This document shows positions 1 through 9,841 of a DNA stretch of 64,000 nucleotides, in pieces. Made by a program: the position numbers and the translations under genes. The stretch is from an uncultured Dehalococcoidia bacterium (lineage in GTDB: Bacteria; Chloroflexota; Dehalococcoidia; Lucifugimonadales; UBA1123), in assembly GCA_951812505.1 (NCBI GenBank), contig CATOSI010000002.1, positions 682,001 through 746,000 on the forward strand. Direction: 5' to 3'. Position 1 is the stretch's first letter. Every line of letters begins with the position of its first letter. The notes below the pieces were generated by a model. The model did not search any database, had not been told where the DNA came from, and saw nothing but the letters and a program-made list of their open reading frames with translations.

Positions 1-5
1 CGCCA

Positions 6-1502
6 TTGGATGAGATGGAAAAGCTCAGGGCCGAGTTCCTGGGCATGGTCAGCCATGAGCTGCGTATGCCGCTGACCTCCATCTGGGGCTCGGTGATGGC
101 CATGCTGGAAGACACTGAGGACCTGGACCCCGCCGAGACGCGCCAGTTCCTGCGGATCATTCTCGACCAGGTCGGCAGCATGCGAAACCTGATCGGCGAC
201 CTGCTGGACGTGGCCCGCATCGAGACGGGCGCGCTGCCCATAGACCCCGAGCCGGCGGAGGTGGCCTCGCTGGTGGACCGGGCCCGCAACACCTTCCTGA
301 GCTCCGGGGGCAGGAACAACCTGGACATCGACATTGCGCCCGACCTGCCCCTGGTGATGGCGGACCGGCGGCGCATCGTCCAGGTCATCGGCAATCTCCT
401 GGCCAACGCCGCGAGGTACTCGACTGAATCGTCCGCCATCAGGGTCGTCGCCGTGCGGGACGGTGTCTTCGTGGAAATATCGATCATAGACGAGGGGCGC
501 GGGATTCCCATCGAGCGCCTGCCGAACCTTTTCCGCAAGTTCTCACGCCAGGACGACGACCCCGGAGGCGACACCGGCCTCGGGCTGGCGATCTGCAAGG
601 GAATCGTGGAGGCTCATGGCGGCCGCATCCGGGCCGAGAGCGACGGTCTGGGACTGGGCGCGCGGTTCGTCTTCACCCTGCCGGCGTTGGAAGAGTCCCC
701 GGCCGAGCGGGTCCGACCCGACGTGGACCCGCCACAGCAGGCGAATGCCGGAGAGACCATTCTTGTCGTGGACGACGATCCGCAGACGCTTCGCTACGTC
801 CGAAGGGCGCTCGCCGATGCCGGCTACAATCCGGTCGTCCTCGCCGAGCCGGAGGAGGTGTTCCTCACCCTGGAGGAGAGCCGGCCCGACCTGGTCCTGC
901 TCGACATGGTGTTGCCGAACGCCGACGGCATCGAGGTGATGCGAGACGTCCTCTCCGTTGCCGACGTGCCGGTGATATTCATCTCCGCCTACGGCCGGGA
1001 CCAGGTGGTGGCGCAAGCCTTCGAGGCTGGGGCTGACGATTACATCGTCAAGCCCTTCTCTCCAACTGAACTCATCGCCAGGGTCAGAGTCGCCCTGCGA
1101 AGGAGGGCGGGCTCCCATCGGTCCCAGCCGCCGGAACCTTACGTTTACGGCGACCTGGCCATAGACTACGCCGAGCGCCGGGTAACGTTCGCCGGCCGCG
1201 TCGTGGAGCTGAGGGCCAAGGAGTACCAGCTTCTCTATGAGCTGTCGGTCAACGCCGGGCGGGTGGTGCCTCACGATGAGCTCCTGCGAAGGATCTGGGG
1301 CGCGAAGAGGCCGGACAGCCTGCGGGGGCTCCGCACCCACCTGAGCCAGCTTCGTAGAAAGATCGGCGAGGACGCGAGCAACCCCACCTACTTCTTTGCC
1401 GAACCCCGCGTCGGCTACCGCATGCCCAGGGGGGAGGGGCGGGAACAGGACGAGGCACGAGCGAGAGCAACGAAGGGACAGGTGGGCAACTCTTGGATGT
1501 GA
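6..1502 (+). CDS. Histidine kinase fused to OmpR-type response regulator (5' partial)
   Basis: One polypeptide carries a whole two-component relay. The H-box HELRMPL has the phospho-accepting His near residue 17. An HATPase domain follows, with N-box around 130, DEGRGIP near 162 and the GLGLAICKG box near 191. A receiver domain starts at ILVVDDD (about 252), with the acceptor Asp near 300 (LLDMVLP) and the conserved Lys near 349. A winged-helix DNA-binding domain fills about 380-475. Phosphate would pass from ATP to His to Asp and control the attached DNA-binding domain. The TTG at position 6 is only the first possible start; the frame is open to the window edge, and such kinases usually have a GAF or PAS sensor upstream, so the sensor part is probably outside the window. 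The kinase-receiver-wHTH order is known in Chloroflexota but uncommon elsewhere. Target genes cannot be seen. Confidence 0.9.
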   Translation: MDEMEKLRAEFLGMVSHELRMPLTSIWGSVMAMLEDTEDLDPAETRQFLRIILDQVGSMRNLIGDLLDVARIETGALPIDPEPAEVASLVDRARNTFLSSGGRNNLDIDIAPDLPLVMADRRRIVQVIGNLLANAARYSTESSAIRVVAVRDGVFVEISIIDEGRGIPIERLPNLFRKFSRQDDDPGGDTGLGLAICKGIVEAHGGRIRAESDGLGLGARFVFTLPALEESPAERVRPDVDPPQQANAGETILVVDDDPQTLRYVRRALADAGYNPVVLAEPEEVFLTLEESRPDLVLLDMVLPNADGIEVMRDVLSVADVPVIFISAYGRDQVVAQAFEAGADDYIVKPFSPTELIARVRVALRRRAGSHRSQPPEPYVYGDLAIDYAERRVTFAGRVVELRAKEYQLLYELSVNAGRVVPHDELLRRIWGAKRPDSLRGLRTHLSQLRRKIGEDASNPTYFFAEPRVGYRMPRGEGREQDEARARATKGQVGNSWM

Positions 1503-1966
1503 CGGCCCACTCAATCATATGGCGAATCAGAGATGCGGCCCGCTACCTCGGTTCCATCATCCCCAACGTCAAGAGTGCGTCTAGCCACCGTCACGACCCG
1601 TCAAGCGCGCGAGCGTGGCGCGAGGCTTGGATTCCCCAGCAGATGAACAGACTGGTAGCTGCCCACTCAGCCATCGAAGACGGATTCAAGTACCTCATAA
1701 AGAGACGAGGTGAGCGATACAAGTGGGGCCACAACTTGCGAGTCCTGCTTGACCAGTTGAGGGCAGTCGATCCAGTGGTCGCTGCCTCCTTGGACAGAGC
1801 CTTCGTCGCTGCTGTCGAGTTCTACGGCACGAACACGCAGATCCCGGACTTCCGCCACCTGGCTTCACTTCCAGAGTATCTTGAGGAAGCTGGAGACTTT
1901 GAGCAGTTTCAACTCATGCGGTATCTTGAATTGGAGGGGACTGTTTCACTTGGTGTAGGTCGATGA
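1493..1966 (+). pseudogene. HEPN-like protein, C-terminus lost at an insertion sequence
   Basis: The 157-residue ORF starts at TTG 1493 or GTG 1499 and overlaps the end of the kinase gene. The segment from about residue 50 (AAHSAIEDGFKYLIK, then GHNLRVLLDQL) resembles the all-helical HEPN-like proteins in which an acidic helix is followed by a G-H-x-L motif. Proteins of this type, as I remember them, continue well beyond this length. Here the frame stops about 50 bp before a transposase ORF on the other strand, so the 3' half was probably removed by that insertion. No catalytic R-x4-6-H motif is visible in the remaining part. Function unknown; a link to defence is only suggested by the neighbourhood. 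Confidence 0.5.
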
Positions 1967-2018
1967 GAATGTGGACGATTACGGCTGATGAGATTGGATC
2001 TGAAGTCAGGCAAGGACA

Positions 2019-2771
2019 TCACAAACCACAGACATGAAGTTGAGCGCGCCAGAGTTGGTCGAGCAGATACTCATGTCGAATGCGAGTCTGTTCGGAGAGT
2101 CTGGACCTGGCCCGTCTTAGTGTTCTTTTCATGTGAACCATACACTGCTGTCGGAACAGTCCCACGTCTAAGACCGAGGCGCTGTAGTCTGTGGAGTCGT
2201 CGGTTACCACTACCTCAACTCCCAGTTCGTCGGCCATGGACTCGAACCAACTCCGATAATCGAACCCCGCACCGGTCAACTCTATGTTCAGAGTCCTACC
2301 GCCGACGTCCACAACCACTCCCACCGGTCTCGACCTACCCTTCACCTTGAGCCAGGTCTCATCTACTCCAACCACCCTTGCACTGCAACTCCGAAGACGA
2401 CTCCTGACCGACTTACCCAGCCTTTGTATGTCCCTCCAACTGCTCACATGATCTATGTCATGTCCGAACAGTCCCATCGCAGTCTCTATGCCCCGATGGC
2501 TCAGTCCCAGAGCGTACAGAACTCCTACCGCTGCCATGAACGCATAGCTCCGCCTCGCTCTTCCCACTCCGGCAGGTTTGGCCGCTACGGTCTTGTGGCA
2601 GTTCTTGCACCTGTAGCGCTGAGTCCTTATCTCGCTGACCGATACGTCCAAGACCTTGCGGACTTTGGCTCTGCCCCATTTATGGAATCCACCGCTTCCG
2701 CATCCCAGACACCGCTCGGGCTGCGCCGGTTCGGACTCGACTCGCTGGTTGGCTAGCTTTATGATGTACAT
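2019..2771 (-). pseudogene. DDE transposase with N-terminal zinc ribbon, C-terminally truncated
   Basis: The product has a CxxC...CxxC zinc ribbon (CLGCG near residue 21, CKNC near 55), a helical DNA-binding stretch and a DDE-type catalytic core. The core starts with VDETWLKVKG near residue 138 and has a second acidic block, VVTDDSTDY, near 190. It ends soon after an H-M-K-R-T-L motif. No third catalytic acidic residue is visible before the stop at 2019, so the C-terminus appears missing and the copy is probably inactive. I cannot name the family with certainty; the fold resembles IS6/IS1595/mutator-like enzymes. I found no clear terminal inverted repeats. It sits at the broken end of the HEPN-like gene. 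Confidence 0.6.
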
Positions 2772-3037
2772 GGGAGAGCCACCTCTTTGAACTGGCTTTT
2801 TGACAACTCCAATTCTAAGAGTAACTCTCCTATCTCTCTATCCTTCTCCCAATTCCTACACTCCGTGAAACACTCCCATGACACTCCCTCCGCTTATCGT
2901 TTGTATGCGGTTCATGTATAGTTCTCCCAATGATCCTGATGCGCGAGAATCGAGGAGTCTGAGGGCAGGGGCATCAAGACGACAGCCTGTCTGTGTCGCG
3001 CATTTCCCGCGATATCGAGCCTGCGCGTTCTGAGGGG

Positions 3038-3607
3038 TTACTCTGGTTGTTGCCCGTGTATCAGTCGATTCATCAACATGCATTTGCCCTTGATAGAGGC
3101 TTTGACGATTCTGTCCTGCTTGAGCACGTTGAGCGCCATATGTCTGATCACCGCCAGATTCTCATGGGCGTTGACTTCCCTGACACGGCTTTCATCTTCC
3201 CTAAATGATATGTCCAGAACCCAGTGCAGTGAGTTCTCTGTGCTCCAGTGTCGGCGTGTGGTGGCAAGCAGACGCTCCGCATCGTTCTGCAGAGAGGAGA
3301 TGTAAAAGCGTGATTCGACGGTCATCTCGCAAGCCACTCTCCGTTCCAACTCCACCATTGCGATGCTTGAAAGATTCTTCCACCGGCCACCCTCATTTAC
3401 ATAGTTCAGATAGTCCGGTTCAGATATAACCCGGCACTTTCGCGCCTCTATGCGACCATGTCCTTTATCAACCGTCTCACTGAAGTCGTGAGATATGTTC
3501 TCTAAGTCGAGTGAGAACGTCTCAGCGATGTCTTCGTAGAGTTGGGGCTGGCTCTTCTTTACAGACAGCATGTAGTCCGCTCCGCTCTCTTTGAGCTTTA
3601 CTGGCAC
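3038..3607 (-). pseudogene. ISAs1-family transposase fragment (C-terminal half)
   Basis: The 189 residues match the C-terminal half of ISAs1-family DDE transposases: the segment RFYISSLQNDAERLL, then HWSTENSLHWVLD and FREDESRVR, and a final NLAVIRHMALNVLKQD. These carry the late catalytic Glu region. The N-terminal half, with the first catalytic Asp residues, is absent; in-frame sequence upstream of 3607 does not look like transposase. The fragment lies between another transposase remnant and the giant LRR gene, all on the minus strand. Confidence 0.8.
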
Positions 3608-3675
3608 AGCATCGCACTGGCAGACTTCTGCCGGGGTTGCGACGGGACCGAGGGGATAGTCCCTAATGCCAAAGC

Positions 3676-3706
3676 AAAGGGGCGGGTATCGGAACTCCGC
3701 CCCTTT
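3676..3706 (-). terminator. Stem-loop downstream of the LRR gene
   Basis: A perfect 10-bp inverted repeat, AAAGGGGCGG (3676-3685) and CCGCCCCTTT (3697-3706), with an 11-nt loop. It lies about 40 bp past the LRR stop codon. The A/T edges of the stem give a short U-containing tail on both strands, so it could act as a weak bidirectional rho-independent terminator and shield the LRR gene from the ISAs1 remnant. Confidence 0.55.
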
Positions 3707-3748
3707 GGGTTTACTGAGGCCTGAAACGCTTTCCTGCTACCGCGCCGG

Positions 3749-6700
3749 TCAATTCTCCTCGTCGCAGAGGGGCAGGCCAAGACTCCCCACGTCGCTGTCG
3801 TTTATACCTGCTAGCACATCCGGTAAGCACCCGGTGAACGAGTTTCCGCCGCCGAGGTCTAGAGTCACCAGATGTAAGAGATTGCCCAACTCCGACGGTA
3901 TCTGCCCGCTCAGACTGTTATTGTTGAGCCCAAGTTCCGACAGTTCTGTGAGGTTGCCCAACTCTGGAGGAATCGCGCCACTCAGATTGTTGTGTGCAAG
4001 ATTAAGCCATCCCAACTCGGTGAGGTTGCCCAACTCCGACGGTATCTGCCCGCTCAGACTGTTTCTCCTGAGAGTAAGATTGCTCAACTCTGTGAGGCGA
4101 CCGAGTTCTGCGGGTATCTGTCCACTGAGACCGTTGTACTCAAGCATAAGATCCCACAGTTGAGTAAGGTTGCCCAACTCTGAAGGAATCTCGCCACTCA
4201 GATCGTTCTCTATGAGATTCAGCGTATTCAGATGTTTGAGCTTGCCCAGTTCCGATGGCAGACTGCCACTCAGACTGTTGCCCCGCATATCAAGCCACTT
4301 CAACCATGAGAGGTCGCCGATACGAGACGGCAGACTGCCGCTCAGTCCCCGATTGTCCAGCCGAACTCCGATCACTCTCTCCCCTGAGAAGTCTGGATCC
4401 AAGACCGTAACGCCTTCCCATGTGGAGATCGGCGTGGAGGTGGCCCAGTCCAGCGGCCTGGTGGAGGTCATGTTGCGCTTCAGCGCCAACAGCGCCTCGC
4501 AGTCCCAGACCAGACCGGGGTTGTCCGACGGGTTGGACACCGCCGCGCTCTCCATGCACACACAGAAGGGCAGCCCGAGACTCGACAGGTCGTTGTTGGC
4601 GCCTATATCCCTCAGCGTGGGCGGCACGCATCCGGTGAATGAGTTCCCACCGAGTCTCATGAACTTCAGATTGGTCAGATTGCCCAACTCTGTGGGTATC
4701 TGCCCGCTCAGAGCGTTGTTGCTGAGTTGCAACTCGGCCAACTCTGTGAGTTTGCCCAGTTCTGCGGGTATCGGTCCACTGAGGTCGTTCTCATAGAGGT
4801 AGAGCTTCGTCAGCAGAGTGAGTTTGCCCAGTTCTGCGGGTATCGGTTCGCTCAGACTGTTGTGATTGAGCCACAACTCGGTCAGTTTAGTGAGCTTTCC
4901 GAGTTCAGACGGTATCTGTCCGCTCAGGCTGTTGTTGCCCAGGTCCAGATAGGTCAACTGAGTGAGATCGCCCAGTTCAGACGGTATCTCACCGCTCAGA
5001 CTGTTGGCGCCCAGGTCCAGATAGGTCAACTGAGTGAGATCGCCCAGTTCAGACGGTATCTCACCGCTCAGACTGTTAGAGCTCAGATCCAGGAGGGTCA
5101 ACTGAGTGAGATCGCCCAACTCCGTGGGTATCTGTCCGCTCAGATCGTTCTCGTAGAGGTCCAGATAGGTCAGCTTAGTGAGCTTTCCGAGTTCAGACGG
5201 TATCTGTCCGCTCAGACTGTTGTTGCCCAGGTCGAGCCTGGTCAACTGAGTGAGATCGCCCAACTCCGTGGGTATCTGTCCGCTCAGACTGTTGGAGCCC
5301 AGGTCGAGCCTGGTCAGCTGAGTGAGATCGCCCAGTTCGGACGGCAGACCGCCGCTCATCCACCGACTATTCAACGACACTTCGGTTACTCTTTCGACCG
5401 TGCTCGTACTGTTTTCGACCTGGACGTTCCCAACCGTAACGCCTTCCCACTGCGTAATCGGCGTGCTGGTGGCCCAGTTGAGCGGTCTGTTGGAGGTGAG
5501 GCCGCGCTTCAGCGCCATCAGCGCCTCGCAGTCCCATACCAGATCGGGGTTGTCCGACGGGTTGGACACGGCTGCGCTCTCCATGCACACACAGAAGGGC
5601 AGCCCGAGACTCGACAGATCGTTGACGGCTATGTCCCTGAGCGCGGGCGGCACGCAGCCACCGAAATCGTTACCGCCGAGTCTCATAAACTTCAGCTTAG
5701 TGAGGTCGCCCAGTTCCGCTGGTATCTGGCCGCTCAGAGCATTGTTGCTGAGTTGCAGAACGGTCAGCTGGGTGAGGTTGCCCAACTCCGACGGTATCTG
5801 GCCGCTCAGAGCGTTCTCGTAGAGGTAGAGCTGTGTCAGCTCTGTGAGACTGCCCAACTCCACCGGTATAGTACCGCTCAGACTGTTGTGATTGAGCCAC
5901 AACTCGGTCAGCTTAGTGAGGTTGCCCAACTCCGACGGTATCCCGTCACTCAGATTGTTGAAGCTCAGATCTAGTTTGGTCAGTTGAGTGAGCTTGCCCA
6001 GGTCCGACGGTATCTGTCCGCTAAGGTCGTTGTTGGCCAGATACAGTTTGGTCAGCTTAGTGAGTTTGCCCAACTCCGACGGTATCTGTCCGCTCAGACT
6101 GTTGACGCCCAGATCCAGGTAGGTCAGCTTAGTGAGGTTGCCCAACTCCGACGGTATCTGTCCGTTCAGGTCGTTGCGGCTCAGGTCCAGAAGGGTCAGC
6201 TTAGTGAGCTTGCCCAGGTCGGACGGTATCTGTCCGCTGAGGTCGTTGATGTAAAGGTCGAGGTAGGTCAGCTCAGTGAGCTTGCCCAACTCGGTGGGTA
6301 TCTCTCCGTTCAGACTGTTGTTGCCCAGGTCCAGCCTGGTCAGCTGGGTGAGATCGCCCATTTCGGACGGCAGACTGCCGCTCAGTCCCCGGACGCTCAA
6401 CGACACTTCGGTTACTCTCTGTACCGTGCTCGTGCTGCCCCCTTCCAACTCCAACTCCACGCTGCCGACCGTAACGCCTTCCCATGTGGAGACTGGCGTG
6501 GAGGTGGCCCAGGCGAGCGGCCTGGTGGAGGTCATGTTGCGCTTCAGCGCCAACAGCGCCTCGCAGTCCCATACCAGACCGGGGTTGTCCGACGGGTTGG
6601 ATACCGCCGCGCTCTCCATGCAGACGCAGAAGGGCAGGCCGAGACTCGACAGGTCGTTGACGGCTATGTCCCTGAGCGCGGGCGGCACGCAGCCACCGAA

Positions 6701-9700
6701 ATCGTTACCGCCGAGTCTCATAAACTTCAGCTTAGTGAGGTCGCCCAGTTCCGCTGGTATCTGGCCGCTGAGGTTGTTGTCGCTGAGCCACAGATCGGTC
6801 AGCTGGGTGAGGTTGCCCAACTCCGACGGTATCTGTCCGCTCAGAGCGTTCTCGTAGAGGTAGAGCTGTGTCAGCTTAGTGAGGTTGCCCAACTCCACCG
6901 GTATCTGTCCGCTCAGGTCGTTCTCATCGAGGTATAGCTTCGTCAGCTCAGTGAGCTTGCCCAACTCCGTAGGTATCCCGTCACTCAGACCGTTGTTATT
7001 GAGCCACAGCCCGGTCAGCTGGGTGAGGTTGCCCAACTCCGACGGTATCTGGCCGCTAAGGTCGTTGCCAGACAGGTCCAGGAGGGTCAGCTGGGTGAGG
7101 TTGCCCAACTCCGACGGTATCTGGCCGCTCAGACTGTTGTTGGTCAGTCCCATTTTGGTCAGTTGAGTGAGCTTGCTCAGTTCTACGGGTATCTGTCCGC
7201 TCAGATTGTTGGTGGACAGGCTCAGGAAGGTCAGCTTAGTGAGCTTGCCCAGGTCGGACGGTATCTGTCCGCTGAGGTCGTTGATGTAAAGGTCGAGGTA
7301 GGTCAGCTCAGTGAGCTTGCCCAACTCGGTGGGTATCTCTCCGTTCAGACTGTTGTTGCCCAGGTCCAGCCTGGTCAGCTGGGTGAGATCGCCCATTTCG
7401 GACGGCAGACTGCCGCTCAGTCCCCGGACGCTCAACGACACTTCGGTTACTCTCTGTACCGTGCTCGTGCTGCCCCCTTCCAACTCCAACTCCACGCTGC
7501 CGACCGTAACGCCTTCCCATGTGGAGATCGGCGTGGAGGTGGCCCAGTCCAGCGGCCTGGTGGAGGTCATGTTGCGCTTCAGCGCCAACAGCGCCTCGCA
7601 GTCCCAGACCAGACCGGGGTTGTCCGACGGGTTGGACACCGCCGCGCTCTCCATGCACACACAGAAGGGCAGCCCGAGACTCGACAGGTCGTTGTTGGCG
7701 CCTATATCCCTCAGCGTGGGCGGCACGCATCCGGTGAATGAGTTCCCACCGAGTCTCATGAACTTCAGATTGGTCAGATTGCCCAACTCTGTGGGTATCT
7801 GCCCGCTCAGAGCGTTGTTGCTGAGTTGCAACTCGGCCAACTCTGTGAGTTTGCCCAGTTCTGCGGGTATCGGTCCACTGAGGTCGTTCTCATAGAGGTA
7901 GAGCTTCGTCAGCAGAGTGAGTTTGCCCAGTTCTGCGGGTATCGGTTCGCTCAGACTGTTGTGATTGAGCCACAACTCGGTCAGTTTAGTGAGCTTTCCG
8001 AGTTCAGACGGTATCTGTCCGCTCAGGCTGTTGTTGCCCAGGTCCAGATAGGTCAACTGAGTGAGATCGCCCAGTTCAGACGGTATCTCACCGCTCAGAC
8101 TGTTGGCGCCCAGGTCCAGATAGGTCAACTGAGTGAGATCGCCCAGTTCAGACGGTATCTCACCGCTCAGACTGTTAGAGCTCAGATCCAGGAGGGTCAA
8201 CTGAGTGAGATCGCCCAACTCCGTGGGTATCTGTCCGCTCAGATCGTTCTCGTAGAGGTCCAGATAGGTCAGCTTAGTGAGCTTTCCGAGTTCAGACGGT
8301 ATCTGTCCGCTCAGACTGTTGTTGCCCAGGTCGAGCCTGGTCAACTGAGTGAGATCGCCCAACTCCGTGGGTATCTGTCCGCTCAGACTGTTGGAGCCCA
8401 GGTCGAGCCTGGTCAGCTGAGTGAGATCGCCCAGTTCGGACGGCAGACCGCCGCTCATCCACCGACTATTCAACGACACTTCGGTTACTCTTTCGACCGT
8501 GCTCGTACTGTTTTCGACCTGGACGTTCCCAACCGTAACGCCTTCCCACTGCGTAATCGGCGTGCTGGTGGCCCAGTTGAGCGGTCTGTTGGAGGTGAGG
8601 CCGCGCTTCAGCGCCATCAGCGCCTCGCAGTCCCATACCAGATCGGGGTTGTCCGACGGGTTGGACACGGCTGCGCTCTCCATGCACACACAGAAGGGCA
8701 GCCCGAGACTCGACAGATCGTTGTTGAATCTACCATCCTGAGTATTTTGGGCTACATCCTTCAACGCCGGTGGTATGCAGCCGGTAAATGAGTTCCTGCT
8801 GATGAACAGATGCTTCAGATTGGTCAGCTTGCCCAACTCTGTGGGTATCTGTCCGGTCAGGCTGTTGTTGTTGAGTTCAAGCCTAGTCAACTGTGTGAGC
8901 TTGCCCAACTCTGTGGGTATCTGTCCAGTCAGGCTGTTTCTGGCAAGGACAAGCCTCTTCAACTGCATAAGGTTGCCTAGTTCCGGAGGTATCGCTCCGC
9001 TCAGGTTGTTGGAGTGTAAGCTAAGCTCGGTCAATTCTGTTAGATCGCCCAACTCAGACGGTATCTCACCACTCAGCCCCCGACGACTCAACGACACTTC
9101 GGTTACTCTTTCGACCGTGCTCGTACTGTTTTCGACCTGGACGTTCCCAACCGTAACGCCTTCCCACTGCGTAATCGGCGTGCTGGTGGCCCAGTTGAGC
9201 GGTCTGTTGGAGGTGAGGCCGCGCTTCAGCGCCATCAGCGCCTCGCAGTCCCATACCAGATCGGGGTTGTCCGACGGGTTGGACACCACGGTTCCCTGCG
9301 CGCAGGGATTAGGGTCCGGCGCGGGTGTGGCAGTCGTCGGCGCGCCCCTGGCCAAACTGTTTTCCACTGGCCCCTGCACCGTCAACGAGATCGTGTTCGA
9401 CAGCGGCCGCGCGCCATTCTTCGTGCAAATCGCTCCTTGAGCATCGCAGTCGGTTGTGATCGGCAGAACCACTGTCACATCGGCGTTGGAGTCCGGATTC
9501 ACGGTTATCTGCCAGCGGATGTTGCTGGGCTTGTCCATGCGCTGGGCCTTGGCCACCGAACCTCCCGTCACCGTGAATACGTGGTCACGGAGGGACTTAT
9601 AGCCCAGCTTGACCTCCTCGCTGAACCGGAGATCGAAGTTGAACGAACCGGAACCGTCATGTTGGGCGGGGACATTCTCGAAGCTGGCCGTCAGCGGCGT

Positions 9701-9841
9701 GACGCTCGTCTGCGCCATTGCGGGCATGGGCGCCAGCAGCAGCGCCAACAACACGAGCAACAGCGCCGCGCACACAGGGAGGCGAGGTAGCGCCGGTAGG
9801 GTTAGCCAATTGAGCCGTCCGACCTTGGTCACGTGCATCAC
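3749..9841 (-). CDS. Giant secreted leucine-rich repeat protein (2,030 aa)
   Basis: The N-terminus is a signal peptide: basic start, hydrophobic run LLLVLLALLLAP (about 28-39) and cleavage near AMAQT. A beta-type domain fills about 48-158. Six modules follow. Each starts with a cap containing DNPxLVWDCEALxALKR and ending WEGVTV, which resembles the plant LRRNT_2 cap. Each then has 24-residue repeats of the form LxGxIPxELGxLTxLTxLxL, and all but the last end with a Cys-containing cap SSLGLPFCV. The protein should be exported and act at the surface or outside, as adhesin or ligand binder; no sortase motif or C-terminal membrane anchor is seen. It reads from GTG 9841 or ATG 9838, with AGGAG 7-10 nt upstream. 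Modules 2 and 5 are identical at DNA level over about 1.2 kb, showing recent duplication. The ligand is unknown. Confidence 0.92.
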   Translation of the reverse strand: MMHVTKVGRLNWLTLPALPRLPVCAALLLVLLALLLAPMPAMAQTSVTPLTASFENVPAQHDGSGSFNFDLRFSEEVKLGYKSLRDHVFTVTGGSVAKAQRMDKPSNIRWQITVNPDSNADVTVVLPITTDCDAQGAICTKNGARPLSNTISLTVQGPVENSLARGAPTTATPAPDPNPCAQGTVVSNPSDNPDLVWDCEALMALKRGLTSNRPLNWATSTPITQWEGVTVGNVQVENSTSTVERVTEVSLSRRGLSGEIPSELGDLTELTELSLHSNNLSGAIPPELGNLMQLKRLVLARNSLTGQIPTELGKLTQLTRLELNNNSLTGQIPTELGKLTNLKHLFISRNSFTGCIPPALKDVAQNTQDGRFNNDLSSLGLPFCVCMESAAVSNPSDNPDLVWDCEALMALKRGLTSNRPLNWATSTPITQWEGVTVGNVQVENSTSTVERVTEVSLNSRWMSGGLPSELGDLTQLTRLDLGSNSLSGQIPTELGDLTQLTRLDLGNNSLSGQIPSELGKLTKLTYLDLYENDLSGQIPTELGDLTQLTLLDLSSNSLSGEIPSELGDLTQLTYLDLGANSLSGEIPSELGDLTQLTYLDLGNNSLSGQIPSELGKLTKLTELWLNHNSLSEPIPAELGKLTLLTKLYLYENDLSGPIPAELGKLTELAELQLSNNALSGQIPTELGNLTNLKFMRLGGNSFTGCVPPTLRDIGANNDLSSLGLPFCVCMESAAVSNPSDNPGLVWDCEALLALKRNMTSTRPLDWATSTPISTWEGVTVGSVELELEGGSTSTVQRVTEVSLSVRGLSGSLPSEMGDLTQLTRLDLGNNSLNGEIPTELGKLTELTYLDLYINDLSGQIPSDLGKLTKLTFLSLSTNNLSGQIPVELSKLTQLTKMGLTNNSLSGQIPSELGNLTQLTLLDLSGNDLSGQIPSELGNLTQLTGLWLNNNGLSDGIPTELGKLTELTKLYLDENDLSGQIPVELGNLTKLTQLYLYENALSGQIPSELGNLTQLTDLWLSDNNLSGQIPAELGDLTKLKFMRLGGNDFGGCVPPALRDIAVNDLSSLGLPFCVCMESAAVSNPSDNPGLVWDCEALLALKRNMTSTRPLAWATSTPVSTWEGVTVGSVELELEGGSTSTVQRVTEVSLSVRGLSGSLPSEMGDLTQLTRLDLGNNSLNGEIPTELGKLTELTYLDLYINDLSGQIPSDLGKLTKLTLLDLSRNDLNGQIPSELGNLTKLTYLDLGVNSLSGQIPSELGKLTKLTKLYLANNDLSGQIPSDLGKLTQLTKLDLSFNNLSDGIPSELGNLTKLTELWLNHNSLSGTIPVELGSLTELTQLYLYENALSGQIPSELGNLTQLTVLQLSNNALSGQIPAELGDLTKLKFMRLGGNDFGGCVPPALRDIAVNDLSSLGLPFCVCMESAAVSNPSDNPDLVWDCEALMALKRGLTSNRPLNWATSTPITQWEGVTVGNVQVENSTSTVERVTEVSLNSRWMSGGLPSELGDLTQLTRLDLGSNSLSGQIPTELGDLTQLTRLDLGNNSLSGQIPSELGKLTKLTYLDLYENDLSGQIPTELGDLTQLTLLDLSSNSLSGEIPSELGDLTQLTYLDLGANSLSGEIPSELGDLTQLTYLDLGNNSLSGQIPSELGKLTKLTELWLNHNSLSEPIPAELGKLTLLTKLYLYENDLSGPIPAELGKLTELAELQLSNNALSGQIPTELGNLTNLKFMRLGGNSFTGCVPPTLRDIGANNDLSSLGLPFCVCMESAAVSNPSDNPGLVWDCEALLALKRNMTSTRPLDWATSTPISTWEGVTVLDPDFSGERVIGVRLDNRGLSGSLPSRIGDLSWLKWLDMRGNSLSGSLPSELGKLKHLNTLNLIENDLSGEIPSELGNLTQLWDLMLEYNGLSGQIPAELGRLTELSNLTLRRNSLSGQIPSELGNLTELGWLNLAHNNLSGAIPPELGNLTELSELGLNNNSLSGQIPSELGNLLHLVTLDLGGGNSFTGCLPDVLAGINDSDVGSLGLPLCDEEN
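4403..5624. repeat. Direct repeat copy A inside the LRR gene (modules 5-6)
   Basis: This stretch matches 7502-8723 at a constant offset of 3,099 bp with no difference that I found in the parts compared. It covers module 5 and the start of module 6. Both edges are sharp: base 4402 (a) differs from 7501 (c), and after 5624 the sequences diverge into different module ends. Confidence 0.85.
7502..8723. repeat. Direct repeat copy B inside the LRR gene (modules 2-3)
   Basis: Partner of 4403-5624, covering module 2 and the start of module 3. Near-perfect identity including synonymous positions points to recent duplication or gene conversion. A second, shorter family of repeats links about 6200-6600 with about 7235-7635 at an offset of 1,035 bp. 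Confidence 0.85.

Noticed and set aside
4727-9440. Several plus-strand frames of 200-400 codons opposite the LRR gene
   Set aside because: They mirror the repeated LRR codons, change with each module and have no ribosome sites; the minus-strand frame has a signal peptide and clear LRR pattern.
3749-9841. Diversity-generating retroelement target in the LRR gene
   Set aside because: No reverse transcriptase or template repeat was found; variation between modules is not adenine-biased as far as I can see.
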